Source: Actinomycetota bacterium | Lineage (GTDB): Bacteria; Actinomycetota; Acidimicrobiia; Acidimicrobiales; Acidimicrobiaceae | DNA length: 20,298 nucleotides | Direction: 5' to 3' | Assembly (NCBI GenBank): GCA_027318945.1 | Contig: DAHVOF010000089.1 | Location: 1-20,298 of the forward strand | Shown: piece by piece, positions 7,477 through 15,348 of the stretch | How positions within the stretch are numbered: position 1 is the first letter of the stretch | How the letters are laid out: every line of letters starts with the position of its first letter | The notes under the pieces: generated by a model | What the model was told of the DNA's origin: nothing | Database searches by the model: none | What the model saw: only the letters and a program-made list of their open reading frames with translations | Translations under genes and position numbers: made by a program

Positions 7477-8646
7477 CTAGCCCAATTGCGGTGGCACGGG
7501 CAGTCCCGCCGCCTTGTAGGCAGAGACAAGATCCGATCTTGTGGCATCAATGAAGCTAGAACTGGGCTTGTCAGTCAGGAAGGCATTGAACTGCGCGATG
7601 GCCCCATTGACGTCATGTCGATCCTTATACAAAACAAGCCCCAGAAACAGACGGGCATCCGGATAGCCCGGATCGAGCTTCACAGCCTGCTCGAGAAACT
7701 TCTCCCCCTGATTGACAAGTGCTCCACTGTTGTCTTTTGCCCCTGCCTGGCACAGCAGCCACCCTTGATACGCGAGAGCCACCGGCTGAGTTGGGTCCAG
7801 ATCTAGGACCGCCGAAAAAAGCTTGAGGGCCTGAACGTCTTGGCCTTCGTTTGCCAGAACTCTCGCCTGGAGAATCGTCTGAGCTTCATTGTTGGCCTGC
7901 ACTGCCGCCGCCGCAAGCTGCACGCTGGCATTGTGCCTGCCTCTGATCACCCACACCCCGGATCCAACGCCGCCAAGTAGCAGGATGATCCCGAGATACA
8001 AGAGCCAGGCTCTACGCCCCAGGCCGGGCCGCCTGAACCTCCAGGACGATGCGCGGCTTCCAACCCCGCCGGAGTCCGGCTGGGAACCTCCATCGGAGCT
8101 CACCTCAGACCCCGGCAAAGGTGCGGCAAGCGTCCCATCAGATCCATCCGTCGGCTCACCCGATGATTGCGTTGCAGCATCGCGCTCCGAATTCGAGTTC
8201 ATTTCAAGGATCGGCCTGCGAAGCCTCCGGTAACCAAAAAAGCCGATAGTTCCTAGCACGACCGCAACGAACACAAATGGCAGGGCCGCAATGACCACGC
8301 CGCCGTACGCGGGGGGCGGCGACATGAGGATGGTGGGTCCATAGCTCGCCTCGAGGGAGTTGATGATCTGGCTGTCAGTCTTCCCCGCCTTAATCTGCCC
8401 GGAGACGAAGCTCCTGACGGCAAAGGCTCCCGCGGTGTTGGAGTCGAGCGCGGAGATACCGTCACAACTCGGGCATTTCACTTGCGACTCTATGTGAGCG
8501 GCCCTCTGCTGAGGCGTCATTCGAGCGCCGGAAGCGAACAACGATATGGTAATCCCGCCGATCACGATCGCGGCTGAAACCGCAAGCACCCAGCCTCGCA
8601 GCTTCATTCCTCTTGGAACGACAAAAAAGCGGCGCCTAGCCTCCAT
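7477..8646 (-). CDS. ccmH: CcmH with fused CcmI-like TPR domain, cytochrome c maturation
   Basis: From the ATG at 8646 this is 389 residues (a GTG 3 bp upstream is also possible). A membrane helix at about 18-39 is followed by the CcmH domain with the redox pair C58/C61 in VKCPSCDGISALDSNT and the family end SLEASYGPTILMSPP. A second helix is at about 115-138, a Ser/Gly/Pro-rich linker at 145-208, a third helix at about 212-230, and then TPR-like repeats (ALAYQGWLLCQAGA; LDPGYPDARLFLGLVLY). CcmH reduces apocytochrome CXXCH thiols with CcmG, and CcmI-type TPR domains hold the apocytochrome. Here both functions are in one chain, as in other CcmH-CycH fusions. Eighth of the ccm genes in the run. 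Confidence 0.88.
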   Translation of the reverse strand: MEARRRFFVVPRGMKLRGWVLAVSAAIVIGGITISLFASGARMTPQQRAAHIESQVKCPSCDGISALDSNTAGAFAVRSFVSGQIKAGKTDSQIINSLEASYGPTILMSPPPAYGGVVIAALPFVFVAVVLGTIGFFGYRRLRRPILEMNSNSERDAATQSSGEPTDGSDGTLAAPLPGSEVSSDGGSQPDSGGVGSRASSWRFRRPGLGRRAWLLYLGIILLLGGVGSGVWVIRGRHNASVQLAAAAVQANNEAQTILQARVLANEGQDVQALKLFSAVLDLDPTQPVALAYQGWLLCQAGAKDNSGALVNQGEKFLEQAVKLDPGYPDARLFLGLVLYKDRHDVNGAIAQFNAFLTDKPSSSFIDATRSDLVSAYKAAGLPVPPQLG

Positions 8647-8692
8647 CACCTGGCCTCGCTGCGTTCATGGGCAGTTCTGACTCTACACATCG

Positions 8693-9265
8693 TCAAAAAC
8701 CCTTCGATTTGGCGATCGTGATCAGCTGGTCGAGCGAAGAAAGGTTCACTGGTCCGATGATCTCGGTGAGGATCACTCCGGTTGGCGATATCAAATATGA
8801 CTGGGGAGGCTGAGACACTCCGTATGACAGCGCAATTTGGCCATTCGGATCCGCAACCGCCTGATAGGACGCGCCGTTGTGCTGGAGAAAGCTTTGAGCC
8901 GAAGAGGAGGTGTCGTCAAAGACGACGCCGAGGACGCTCACACCCGGGTTCGTAGCGGAAAACTGAACGAGCGCCTTCTCCTCCTGCTGGCAAGGAGTGC
9001 ACCAAGACGCAAAGAAGTTCACGAGAACGAATCGGCCCGAGTAGGAGCTGAGCATGACATGGCTCCCGCTGAGACTGACCCCAGATATCGCGGGGGCAGC
9101 TTTGTTTATCAATGGCGAGGCGACTGTTTGCATGCTGACAGGCTTTCTCGTCGCGAGTAGAACGGCAAACCCCGCAAAGCAAACGGCCGCGACAACGGCG
9201 ACAATCCTCACCGTCTTCCTTCGGGAGCTTCGATCTGTCACATCCGGCCTGCCAACCACTCGCAT
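8693..9265 (-). CDS. ccmG: CcmG/DsbE-type membrane-anchored thioredoxin-like protein
   Basis: From the ATG at 9265 this is 190 residues (GTG at 9268 is an alternative). A single N-terminal anchor lies at about 19-38 (VRIVAVVAAVCFAGFAVLLA), then a TlpA/ResA/DsbE-like fold exported outside the membrane. The active site is C89/C92 in FFASWCTPCQQEE, and the cis-proline loop is seen in YGVSQPPQSYLISPTG. It keeps CcmH or apocytochrome cysteines reduced for haem attachment. It starts 8 bp after the ccmF stop, with only a weak SD-like AGAAAG. The transmembrane electron donor (CcdA/DsbD) is not in this window. Confidence 0.9.
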   Translation of the reverse strand: MRVVGRPDVTDRSSRRKTVRIVAVVAAVCFAGFAVLLATRKPVSMQTVASPLINKAAPAISGVSLSGSHVMLSSYSGRFVLVNFFASWCTPCQQEEKALVQFSATNPGVSVLGVVFDDTSSSAQSFLQHNGASYQAVADPNGQIALSYGVSQPPQSYLISPTGVILTEIIGPVNLSSLDQLITIAKSKGF

Positions 9266-9273
9266 CACGCTTT

Positions 9274-11271
9274 CTACTGGATTGGCTGGGCAGACGCATC
9301 TGCCCTTTTTTCCGAGAGCTCGTCAGCCTCCTCGACTGACTCCAGAGGCGAGACATCTCGAGTCCCGAAAGCTGCGATAACGGTTCCGAAAGCCATCAGC
9401 CCTCCCGCAATCCAGATCCATGAAATAAGGGGTTGTATCACCACGCCGAAGGTCGCTGGCGCACTGCTCGACTTGGGCGGCAGATCAAGCGTTAGATAGA
9501 CGTCATCGATAAGACCGGGCCTTATGGCCGGCGTGCCTACCACCTCCGTATTGTTGCCGAACTGAGACACTTCGGGAGTCAAGTTCGCGGAGCCGTCAAC
9601 AGCTATCAGCGCCTCCAGAGACGTCTTCGCCGGCGTCACCACCGTTTGAACCCCATGGTAAGTAAAGACGTGCCCATCAAATGTCGCGCTTTGGCCGGGC
9701 TTGAGAACCAGAGTGCCTCTCTGTCCGTATGAAGTGGAAGACACCAGGGCAAGAGCTACAAGCACCACTGCCAGATGAACCAGCATGGCGCCATTAGTCC
9801 TGGAGGCCAGGATTCGAAAAACGCCATCCTTTCTCCTGCTGGCGTACACAGTGTGCACAACCGCCTGGCGCAGAGCTGCCGCGCCCGCGAATATCGCCGC
9901 AGGGTAAGCAAATATGAGACCGGGGCTGTGAACCTGTGCCACAACCTCGACCACCACAGCCAACGCGGCAGCCATAGCCGGCCACGTCAGACGCCGCTGA
10001 ATCAAAGCCCGGTTTGTCCTCTGCCACGGCAGCAAAGGCGCGACTGCCATGAAAAATAGGATCGCGATTCCCAGAGGCTCGATGAAGGAGTCGAAAAATG
10101 GAGCGCCAACAGTTACCTGGGCACCTTTTATCGCTTCGACAAGCAGAGGAAACGTCGTGCCCAAAAGCACCACGAACGCGAACAGGGTAAACAGGATATT
10201 GTTGACAAAAAAGGCTGTCTCCCGAGATAATGACGGAACAACCACCCGTCCCGAGCGCAACCCGTCACCCCGCCAGGCGATCAGTGCCAGCGAAACGCCC
10301 ACGACGATAAAGAAAAAACTCAGAAGAAACGGGCCCAGCGACGAATCTGAAAAGCTGTGCACCGACTGAAGAATGCCGGAGCGGGTGAAGAAAGTCCCCA
10401 GAATGGTCAGCGCAAATGCGGAGACGATCAGGGAGATGTTCCACACCCGCATGATCCCCCGCCTTTGCTGCGCGATCGACGAATGAATATAGGCGGTTCC
10501 GGCCAGCCACGGCAGAAGCGCAGCGTTTTCTACCGGATCCCACGCCCAATATCCACCCCATCCAAGAACCTGGTACGACCACCACGCGCCCAGGACGATC
10601 CCAACGGTGAGAAATCCCCACGCTATCAGCGACCATCTGCGGGTCTCGACTATCCAATCGTCGTCCAACCGATTTGTGATAAGGCTGGCAAGCGCGAAGG
10701 CGAAGGGAACCGTGAAACCCACAAAGCCAAGGTAGAGAAAGAGCGGATGGATCGCCACCAGGGGATTGTCCTGGAGAAGAGGATTTGGCCCATTGCCATC
10801 CGCGGGAACCGCGCCTGATACATGTACAAATGGATTTGCGGGCCCGAGCATCAGCGCAAAGAAAAAGGCTGCGACCACTGCCGTGACTAGGAGCGCCCAC
10901 GCAGGAAGCTCGTCAGACGGCCTTCGCCTGGTACGTATCACCAAGCTCACGATGAACAAGGAAAGGACTAAACCCCAAAGCAATATCGATCCCTGCAACG
11001 CCGACCACATGCCTGTGATCGTGAACAACAGCGGCGTCTCTCTCGAATTGTTTGCCGCTACATACGCGAGAGAAAAATCGTGGGTCAGCAGCGCTCTTTC
11101 CATGGCGAAGGTCGCAAGGAGGGCCCCGGCCAGAAGAACGTAGCCGTAGCTTCTGCCGTGACGGATTATGCCAGGTTTGCGGGTAGTCAAACCAACACCG
11201 AGAACTGCGATCGTTGCGACAGCTCCTATAAACGCCATCAGCACGCCGGTCTCGCCAAGGACTCCGTTCAC
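9274..11271 (-). CDS. ccmF: CcmF haem lyase subunit, cytochrome c maturation
   Basis: A 665-residue polytopic membrane protein, typical length for CcmF. The tryptophan-rich WWD haem-handling segment is GWGGYWAWDPVENAALLPWL, and the N-terminal part has TPLLFTITGMWSALQGSILLWG as in CcmF/NrfE. Many hydrophobic segments run through to about residue 510, followed by a large extracytoplasmic domain and a final helix (LISWIWIAGGLMAFGTVIAA). CcmF takes haem from CcmE and ligates it to apocytochrome c. The GTG start at 11271 shares GTGA with the ccmE stop, implying translational coupling. Confidence 0.94.
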   Translation of the reverse strand: MNGVLGETGVLMAFIGAVATIAVLGVGLTTRKPGIIRHGRSYGYVLLAGALLATFAMERALLTHDFSLAYVAANNSRETPLLFTITGMWSALQGSILLWGLVLSLFIVSLVIRTRRRPSDELPAWALLVTAVVAAFFFALMLGPANPFVHVSGAVPADGNGPNPLLQDNPLVAIHPLFLYLGFVGFTVPFAFALASLITNRLDDDWIVETRRWSLIAWGFLTVGIVLGAWWSYQVLGWGGYWAWDPVENAALLPWLAGTAYIHSSIAQQRRGIMRVWNISLIVSAFALTILGTFFTRSGILQSVHSFSDSSLGPFLLSFFFIVVGVSLALIAWRGDGLRSGRVVVPSLSRETAFFVNNILFTLFAFVVLLGTTFPLLVEAIKGAQVTVGAPFFDSFIEPLGIAILFFMAVAPLLPWQRTNRALIQRRLTWPAMAAALAVVVEVVAQVHSPGLIFAYPAAIFAGAAALRQAVVHTVYASRRKDGVFRILASRTNGAMLVHLAVVLVALALVSSTSYGQRGTLVLKPGQSATFDGHVFTYHGVQTVVTPAKTSLEALIAVDGSANLTPEVSQFGNNTEVVGTPAIRPGLIDDVYLTLDLPPKSSSAPATFGVVIQPLISWIWIAGGLMAFGTVIAAFGTRDVSPLESVEEADELSEKRADASAQPIQ

Positions 11272-11756
11272 AGCTTCTTACCGTTGACGGTCGCAACGCG
11301 GTTTGGATGGGCAGCGATATAGCTCGAGGAGTGCTTGACCATGATCTGAGTGGAAAGGAATATATTCCCCGAGAAGTGGCCTACGAGAACCACTGGAATG
11401 TTGGGCTGGAACAGCTGCGGCGGGTTCGCCGTATCGTGGACCTGCACCGAAACGTTGCTTGACTCCACAGCGAAGTCCACACCTGTGCCGGTGGTATGAA
11501 TGGTGCCAGGAACAACCACGCCCTCAAGACGAAAGGTGCTTGTCCCCAGCTGAGCCCTGTCTTTCCAGGCTCCAGAGGCGGTGCGGAAGTAAACTAGCGA
11601 GTTCCCCAACCCCTTGTACAACAAGAAGCCAATCGCGAGCACAACGATCGCCACAGCCGCCCAGGCCCGACGTGCCTTCCGCTTTGACGGCAGCGTTCGA
11701 GCCTTGATCGTCCTGCTTCCTCCCGAACCGATCCCGCCTGAAACTGATCTGCTCAT
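11268..11756 (-). CDS. ccmE: CcmE haem chaperone
   Basis: A 162-residue protein with one N-terminal membrane helix (about 31-49) and an OB-fold domain (TFRLEGVVVPGTI; PVVLVGHFSG). The haem-binding motif is H142-SSS-Y146 in VKHSSSYIAAHP, i.e. the classic HXXXY arrangement rather than the CXXXY variant known from some bacteria. CcmE covalently holds haem on the outer face of the membrane and passes it to CcmF. The ATG directly follows the TAG of the small ccmD gene with no gap, and the stop overlaps ccmF by 4 bp. The first 30 residues are rich in Ser/Gly/Arg/Lys, consistent with a cytoplasmic tail. Confidence 0.93.
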   Translation of the reverse strand: MSRSVSGGIGSGGSRTIKARTLPSKRKARRAWAAVAIVVLAIGFLLYKGLGNSLVYFRTASGAWKDRAQLGTSTFRLEGVVVPGTIHTTGTGVDFAVESSNVSVQVHDTANPPQLFQPNIPVVLVGHFSGNIFLSTQIMVKHSSSYIAAHPNRVATVNGKKL

Positions 11757-11903
11757 CTATTCGATCGGCTCGCTCTTCTTTTCCGCGACCGGCACCCGAA
11801 CCAACGCCTTCTTCGCCTTCCGGGACCTTCCAAGCAGCAGCGCCGAATAACCTGCTAGAACTCCCAGCACCGAAATGTACCCGGCCTCCACGTATCCGTT
11901 CAT
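11757..11903 (-). CDS. ccmD: CcmD-like small membrane protein
   Basis: A 48-residue ORF from an ATG at 11903 with a strong SD (GGAGG, 7 nt upstream); the TAG abuts the ccmE ATG. The sequence has one helix (residues about 7-25, AGYISVLGVLAGYSALLLG) followed by a basic tail (RSRKAKKALVRV), the layout of CcmD. CcmD stabilises the CcmABC-CcmE complex and helps release haem-loaded CcmE. Identification rests on size, topology and position between ccmC and ccmE, because CcmD sequences are poorly conserved. Confidence 0.8.
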   Translation of the reverse strand: MNGYVEAGYISVLGVLAGYSALLLGRSRKAKKALVRVPVAEKKSEPIE

Positions 11904-11958
11904 CTCTTATCCTCCAAATACCTTTGCAATCCATCGTATGCTCGCTGATTTCATTGGC

Positions 11959-12705
11959 CTACTGCGCAAGGGCGGAACCAGCCTCGGGTTCGTATTGCCG
12001 CTCCTCGATCAACTGCTCCAGTTCCACATCAAGGGCCCTCTGCTCCATGGTGGCGATTTGATACCGGTGCATCAGCATCCATGCATAGACGAAGGTGAAG
12101 GAAATGAAGCCTAGCAGCAATGTCATGGCCATCTCTCCGTGGATCTTGGGGCTCAACGTAGCATTCAAGACCGTCGCGCTCTGGTGCAGAGTCCTCCACC
12201 ATACGACGGACTGATGCACAATCGGAACGTCCACAAACGCTACAAGCCCCGCAATGCCGGATCTGACGGCCCTTCGGTGGCTGTCCGTCGGCACCCTCCT
12301 AAGAGCCAGGTACCCGAGATATAGCACGAAAAGTAGCGCCGTGGTGGTCAGCCTTGCATCCCAGGTCCACCATACTCCCCACGCTGGCTTTCCCCAGATG
12401 GAGCCGGTAATCAGAGTCAAGGCGGTGAATATGACTCCAACCTCCGCAGACGAGGCCGCGAGAAGATCCCACTTGATGTTGCGCGTGCGCTTCCAAAGAT
12501 AAAGGATGCTTCCGATAGAAGTGACACCGTATGCCAGGTAAGCGACCCATGCGACTGGAGGATGCACGTAGATCAGCCTGACAAGCTGTCCCTGGACCAC
12601 ATCGGGAGGCGTCACCCAAAGCCCCAGCACAACAGTTGCGGCGACAAGAAGCAGAGCCACTACACCTAGCACCCTTCGCACCCATTTATACCGGTTTGAT
12701 TCCAT
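11959..12705 (-). CDS. ccmC: CcmC haem-handling membrane protein
   Basis: From the ATG at 12705 this is 248 residues; the longer in-frame reading upstream only reads through ccmB in another frame. Six membrane helices are expected. The WWD motif is WGVWWTWDARLTTTALLF, flanked by the haem-axial histidine candidates YVHPPVAW and VPIVHQSVVWWRTLH. CcmC loads haem onto CcmE. GGAGG lies 4 nt before the ATG, and the start shares TGATG with the ccmB stop (1-bp overlap). The C-terminal tail is acidic (LDVELEQLIEER) and probably cytoplasmic. A 55-bp gap to ccmD is the widest gap in the ccmA-to-ccmG part of the cluster. Confidence 0.94.
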   Translation of the reverse strand: MESNRYKWVRRVLGVVALLLVAATVVLGLWVTPPDVVQGQLVRLIYVHPPVAWVAYLAYGVTSIGSILYLWKRTRNIKWDLLAASSAEVGVIFTALTLITGSIWGKPAWGVWWTWDARLTTTALLFVLYLGYLALRRVPTDSHRRAVRSGIAGLVAFVDVPIVHQSVVWWRTLHQSATVLNATLSPKIHGEMAMTLLLGFISFTFVYAWMLMHRYQIATMEQRALDVELEQLIEERQYEPEAGSALAQ

Positions 12706-13370
12706 CAAGCCTCCAGAATGCTGCCAAAAAAGATCGCCCCTAATGCAAGATAGACGACCGCGAAAACTATGAGTAGTCGGAGCCACGGATCGCCCAGCGA
12801 AGAACTGGCCGAAAAGGCATCCTGCCAAGCCTTCGTCCCCGCAAGCAAAACCGGAGATGCCACCGGCACGAGAAGCAACGGCACCAAAGTATGCTTGGCG
12901 CGAGAACCGCCGGCGAGTTGGGAATAGGTCACACCCGCAGCGGAGAGGCCCAGAGTCGCGAAAACTGTAGCGGCAATCATGAGAAGCCATCCGCCGGTCT
13001 TCGACCCGTAAAGTACCACCACGCCCAGAGTCAGGACGACCTCTAGCAACGAAAGCTGGACGAACACAGAGGCGACCTTTCCCAAAAAGATACCTCCTGG
13101 ATCGACACCGTACACTGTGAGTCCATCGCCTGCACTGTCATCGATTTCAATTGCAACTGCTCTCTCCACGCTTAAAATCGACGAAAACAGGACTGCCAGC
13201 CAGAAAAGCCCCGGTGCGAACTTCTGTAAAGTTCCAGGCGAAGTATCAAGTGCGAAAGCGAAAATTATGAGGACTACGAACGCGAAGGGGAGGATCTGAT
13301 TCACCATGACTTTTGTACGAAACTCGACTTTTAAGTCTTTGCCGGCTATCAGTAGCGCATCACGCCACAT
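12705..13370 (-). CDS. ccmB: CcmB, membrane subunit of the haem-exporter-type ABC transporter
   Basis: From the ATG at 13370 this is 221 residues, the normal CcmB size; an upstream in-frame start at 13439 would overlap ccmA by 80 bp and is not favoured. The cytoplasmic start (MWRDALLIAGKDLKVEFRTK) and six hydrophobic segments match the family, including SSILSVERAVAIEIDDSAGDGL after the second helix, a conserved CcmB feature. It works with CcmA, driving release of holo-CcmE from CcmC/CcmD. It overlaps the ccmA stop by 11 bp. Confidence 0.93.
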   Translation of the reverse strand: MWRDALLIAGKDLKVEFRTKVMVNQILPFAFVVLIIFAFALDTSPGTLQKFAPGLFWLAVLFSSILSVERAVAIEIDDSAGDGLTVYGVDPGGIFLGKVASVFVQLSLLEVVLTLGVVVLYGSKTGGWLLMIAATVFATLGLSAAGVTYSQLAGGSRAKHTLVPLLLVPVASPVLLAGTKAWQDAFSASSSLGDPWLRLLIVFAVVYLALGAIFFGSILEA

Positions 13371-14070
13371 GGTCGCTGCCTTGCTCGGATCGGGCCTCCT
13401 GCTCGAGATGAGCGGCCTGAACGCGTCCTGAGTCGGCAACCACCCTGCCGCCTCCTATTTCAACGACGCGAGTCGGAACCAGCGAGCCATGGTGAGTCTC
13501 GTGCGACACAAGCAGGACGGTACTGCCCCTCGAAACTCTAGAGTTCAAGGAGTCGTCGAGCGCCTCCCGTGTCCAAGAGTCGAGAGAGGCATGCGGCTCA
13601 TCAAGCAGCCACAGTTCCGGATCACGGGCCAGAAGCGCCGCCAGAGCCACCTTCTTGCGCTGACCGGCCGACATCTTCCCGACGCGGAGATCGGCTAAAC
13701 GTCCTGCCAACCCAACGCTTTCCATCGCGGATTTAGCCGCCGATAGATCCGATCTGGTCGCCCTCAACGCGAAAAGGATATTTTCCCTGGCAGTGAGGTC
13801 CTCGTATAAAAAGCTCTCGTGACCAAGCAGCCCGACTCGATGCCTCGCGTCCCCCGGCTTAGCGACTATATCCACCCCAAGAACATGTGCGCTGCCGCGA
13901 GTTATGCGCGATAAACCTGCCACCGTTCTAAGAAAAGAAGTCTTCCCCGCACCGTTCCGGCCCTTGACAAGCACTATTTCGCCTGGACCCGCCTCGAAAC
14001 TCAAACCAGTCAGAATCGGAAAATTCCCAGAAACAACTATTACATTTTCAAAACTGACCAGATTTTGCAT
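13360..14070 (-). CDS. ccmA: CcmA, ATPase subunit of the cytochrome c maturation ABC transporter
   Basis: A 236-residue ABC ATPase. Walker A is GRNGAGKT (37-44), the Q-loop region is GLLGHESFLYEDLTARENI, the signature is MSAGQRKKVALAALL (133-147), Walker B is LWLLDEP (153-159) with the D-loop SLD, and the switch histidine is in VLLVSHE. The GHES-LYEDLTARENL context is typical of CcmA. Cytoplasmic, paired with CcmB. The start ATG has GGAAG 3 nt upstream, a short spacing. It follows gmd by 32 bp, too little for an obvious separate promoter. Confidence 0.94.
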   Translation of the reverse strand: MQNLVSFENVIVVSGNFPILTGLSFEAGPGEIVLVKGRNGAGKTSFLRTVAGLSRITRGSAHVLGVDIVAKPGDARHRVGLLGHESFLYEDLTARENILFALRATRSDLSAAKSAMESVGLAGRLADLRVGKMSAGQRKKVALAALLARDPELWLLDEPHASLDSWTREALDDSLNSRVSRGSTVLLVSHETHHGSLVPTRVVEIGGGRVVADSGRVQAAHLEQEARSEQGSDHVA

Positions 14071-14102
14071 GCACTTCCATCTAGCCAGGCATTGCCGTCT
14101 GC

Positions 14103-15068
14103 CTAGCTGCCGAGGGACTTCAGATCGTGGCGAACCATCATCTCCACGAGAGCGGGAAATTCAACTTCAGCTTTCCAGCCTAAAACCTTTTTCGCCTTGG
14201 AAGAATCTCCAACAAGAAAATCTACCTCGGCTGGACGCATAAAGGCCTCATCGACCACTACGAATTTCTGCCAATCCAGCCCCACCGCCGAGAAAGCCAC
14301 CTCACAGAACTCGCGAACAGAGTGCGTCTCGCCGGTAGAGATGACAAAATCCTCCGGCAAATCCTGCTGAAGCATCATCCACATCGCTTTCACATAATCG
14401 CCGGCAAAACCCCAGTCTCGCTGGGCATCCAAATTGCCCAAGGCCAGCGTTCCATCGATACCGAGCTTGATCCTTGCCGCGCCATGGGAGATCTTTCGCG
14501 TGACGAACTCCAAACCTCGCCTCGGTGACTCGTGATTGAACAGTATCCCGGAGATTGCGTGCATCTGATGGCTCTCGCGATAATTTACCGTGATCCAGTG
14601 CCCGTAGACCTTCGCCACGCCGTAAGGACTCCGAGGATAGAACGGGGTCTTCTCATTCTGGGGAACTTCGAGCACCCGTCCGAACATCTCCGAGGACGAA
14701 GCCTGATAGAAGCGGATCGCCGGATCAACCGTTCTTATCGCGTCCAAAAGTCGAGTCACCCCGAGAGCTGTTGTCTCGCCGGTGAACACAGGCTGAGACC
14801 AGGAGGTCTGAACAAACGACTGGGCTGCGAGGTTGTACACCTCCCGGGGCTTTGTGGCCTTGAGCACATTGATCATGGAAACCTCGTCAAGCAGGTCCCC
14901 TGTCACGAGAGTGATTCGATCCTGTATATGGGCGATCCTCTCGAAATTGACCGTAGAGGATCGGCGGATCATTCCAAAAACTTCGTAATCCCTAGAAAGA
15001 AGGAATTCGGCCAGATACGAGCCATCCTGGCCTGTGATACCCGTTATAAGTGCTCGGTTCTTTGCCAC
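14103..15068 (-). CDS. gmd: GDP-mannose 4,6-dehydratase-like short-chain dehydrogenase
   Basis: From a GTG at 15068 this is 321 residues. This start is chosen because GAGGG lies 7 nt upstream and it gives the usual N-terminus MAKNRALITGITGQDG; the ORF can be opened to 15128. The Rossmann NAD(P) motif is GITGQDG (10-16). The catalytic residues are the Ser124-126/Glu127 region (ASSSEMFG) and Y149/K153 (YGVAK). GILFNHESPRRGLEFVTRK and NLDAQRDWGFAGDYVKAMW are hallmarks of GDP-mannose 4,6-dehydratase. It makes GDP-4-keto-6-deoxymannose, the precursor of GDP-fucose, GDP-rhamnose and related sugars. No partner enzyme or glycosyltransferase is adjacent; instead it heads the ccm run. Confidence 0.93.
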   Translation of the reverse strand: MAKNRALITGITGQDGSYLAEFLLSRDYEVFGMIRRSSTVNFERIAHIQDRITLVTGDLLDEVSMINVLKATKPREVYNLAAQSFVQTSWSQPVFTGETTALGVTRLLDAIRTVDPAIRFYQASSSEMFGRVLEVPQNEKTPFYPRSPYGVAKVYGHWITVNYRESHQMHAISGILFNHESPRRGLEFVTRKISHGAARIKLGIDGTLALGNLDAQRDWGFAGDYVKAMWMMLQQDLPEDFVISTGETHSVREFCEVAFSAVGLDWQKFVVVDEAFMRPAEVDFLVGDSSKAKKVLGWKAEVEFPALVEMMVRHDLKSLGS

Positions 15069-15348
15069 TTTCCCACCCTCATGTACATTCACCAGTCGAG
15101 CTCTGGTCGGCGCAATTAGCATACCCAAACTAATTGCGTTTTAACCGGGAATTGCATGCGCCGCCATAAGATGTCCTTAGTTATTGGTGATTGCGTTAGA
15201 TTTGCCAGCACGCTAAGTCTGTAGAACCGGCTACTGAGCGTGATAATTTACTGGAACCACTTGAAACCGGCCCGCGTCAGCCCATAGGGCATTTGTTGCG
15301 TGAGCCAAAGCCGGCAGACTCGCGAATCTTAGGAAAGATCCTCGGCAT
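15069..15348. other. Intergenic region between gmd and the TetR gene
   Basis: No gene is seen in these 280 bp. The left part holds the gmd leader and the 28-bp palindrome described separately. On the plus strand TTGAAA at 15261-15266 is a good -35 match for the TetR gene, but the sequence 17-18 nt on (ATAGGG/TAGGGC) is a poor -10. GATAAT at 15242-15247 is -10-like without a matching -35. AACCGG occurs three times (about 15143, 15225, 15265), probably by chance. Confidence 0.4.
15111..15138. repeat. Perfect 9-bp inverted repeat upstream of gmd, likely operator
   Basis: CGCAATTAG at 15111-15119 and CTAATTGCG at 15130-15138 are exact reverse complements around a 10-nt spacer. It lies 43-70 bp upstream of the gmd start. 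On the minus strand TATGCT, a TANNNT-type -10 candidate, lies within it. The T-run on the plus side is short and no plus-strand gene ends here, so a terminator is unlikely. An operator for a dimeric repressor, possibly the neighbouring TetR, is the best guess. Confidence 0.55.

Noticed and set aside
7889..8233. Plus-strand 114-codon ORF within ccmH
   Set aside because: It is antisense to the Ser/Gly/Pro-rich linker of CcmH, has low-complexity composition and no recognisable domain.
8250..8465. Possible extra small minus-strand gene in the ccmH region
   Set aside because: It is an out-of-frame reading inside the CcmH domain, and the redox motif frame is clearly the coding one.
11959..12990. 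A 343-codon open frame extending ccmC far upstream over ccmB
   Set aside because: The upstream part is an out-of-frame reading of ccmB; the true ccmC start is the ATG at 12705 with GGAGG 4 nt upstream and a TGATG junction.
15111..15138. Rho-independent terminator on the plus strand (hairpin followed by TTTT)
   Set aside because: No plus-strand gene ends here, the stem is AT-rich and the T-run is short; an operator fits the position better.
15180..15199. A second copy of the dehydrogenase palindrome upstream of the TetR gene (shared GTTA and TGATTG)
   Set aside because: Only short pieces match with a one-base shift and the site is not itself palindromic, so chance similarity is more likely.
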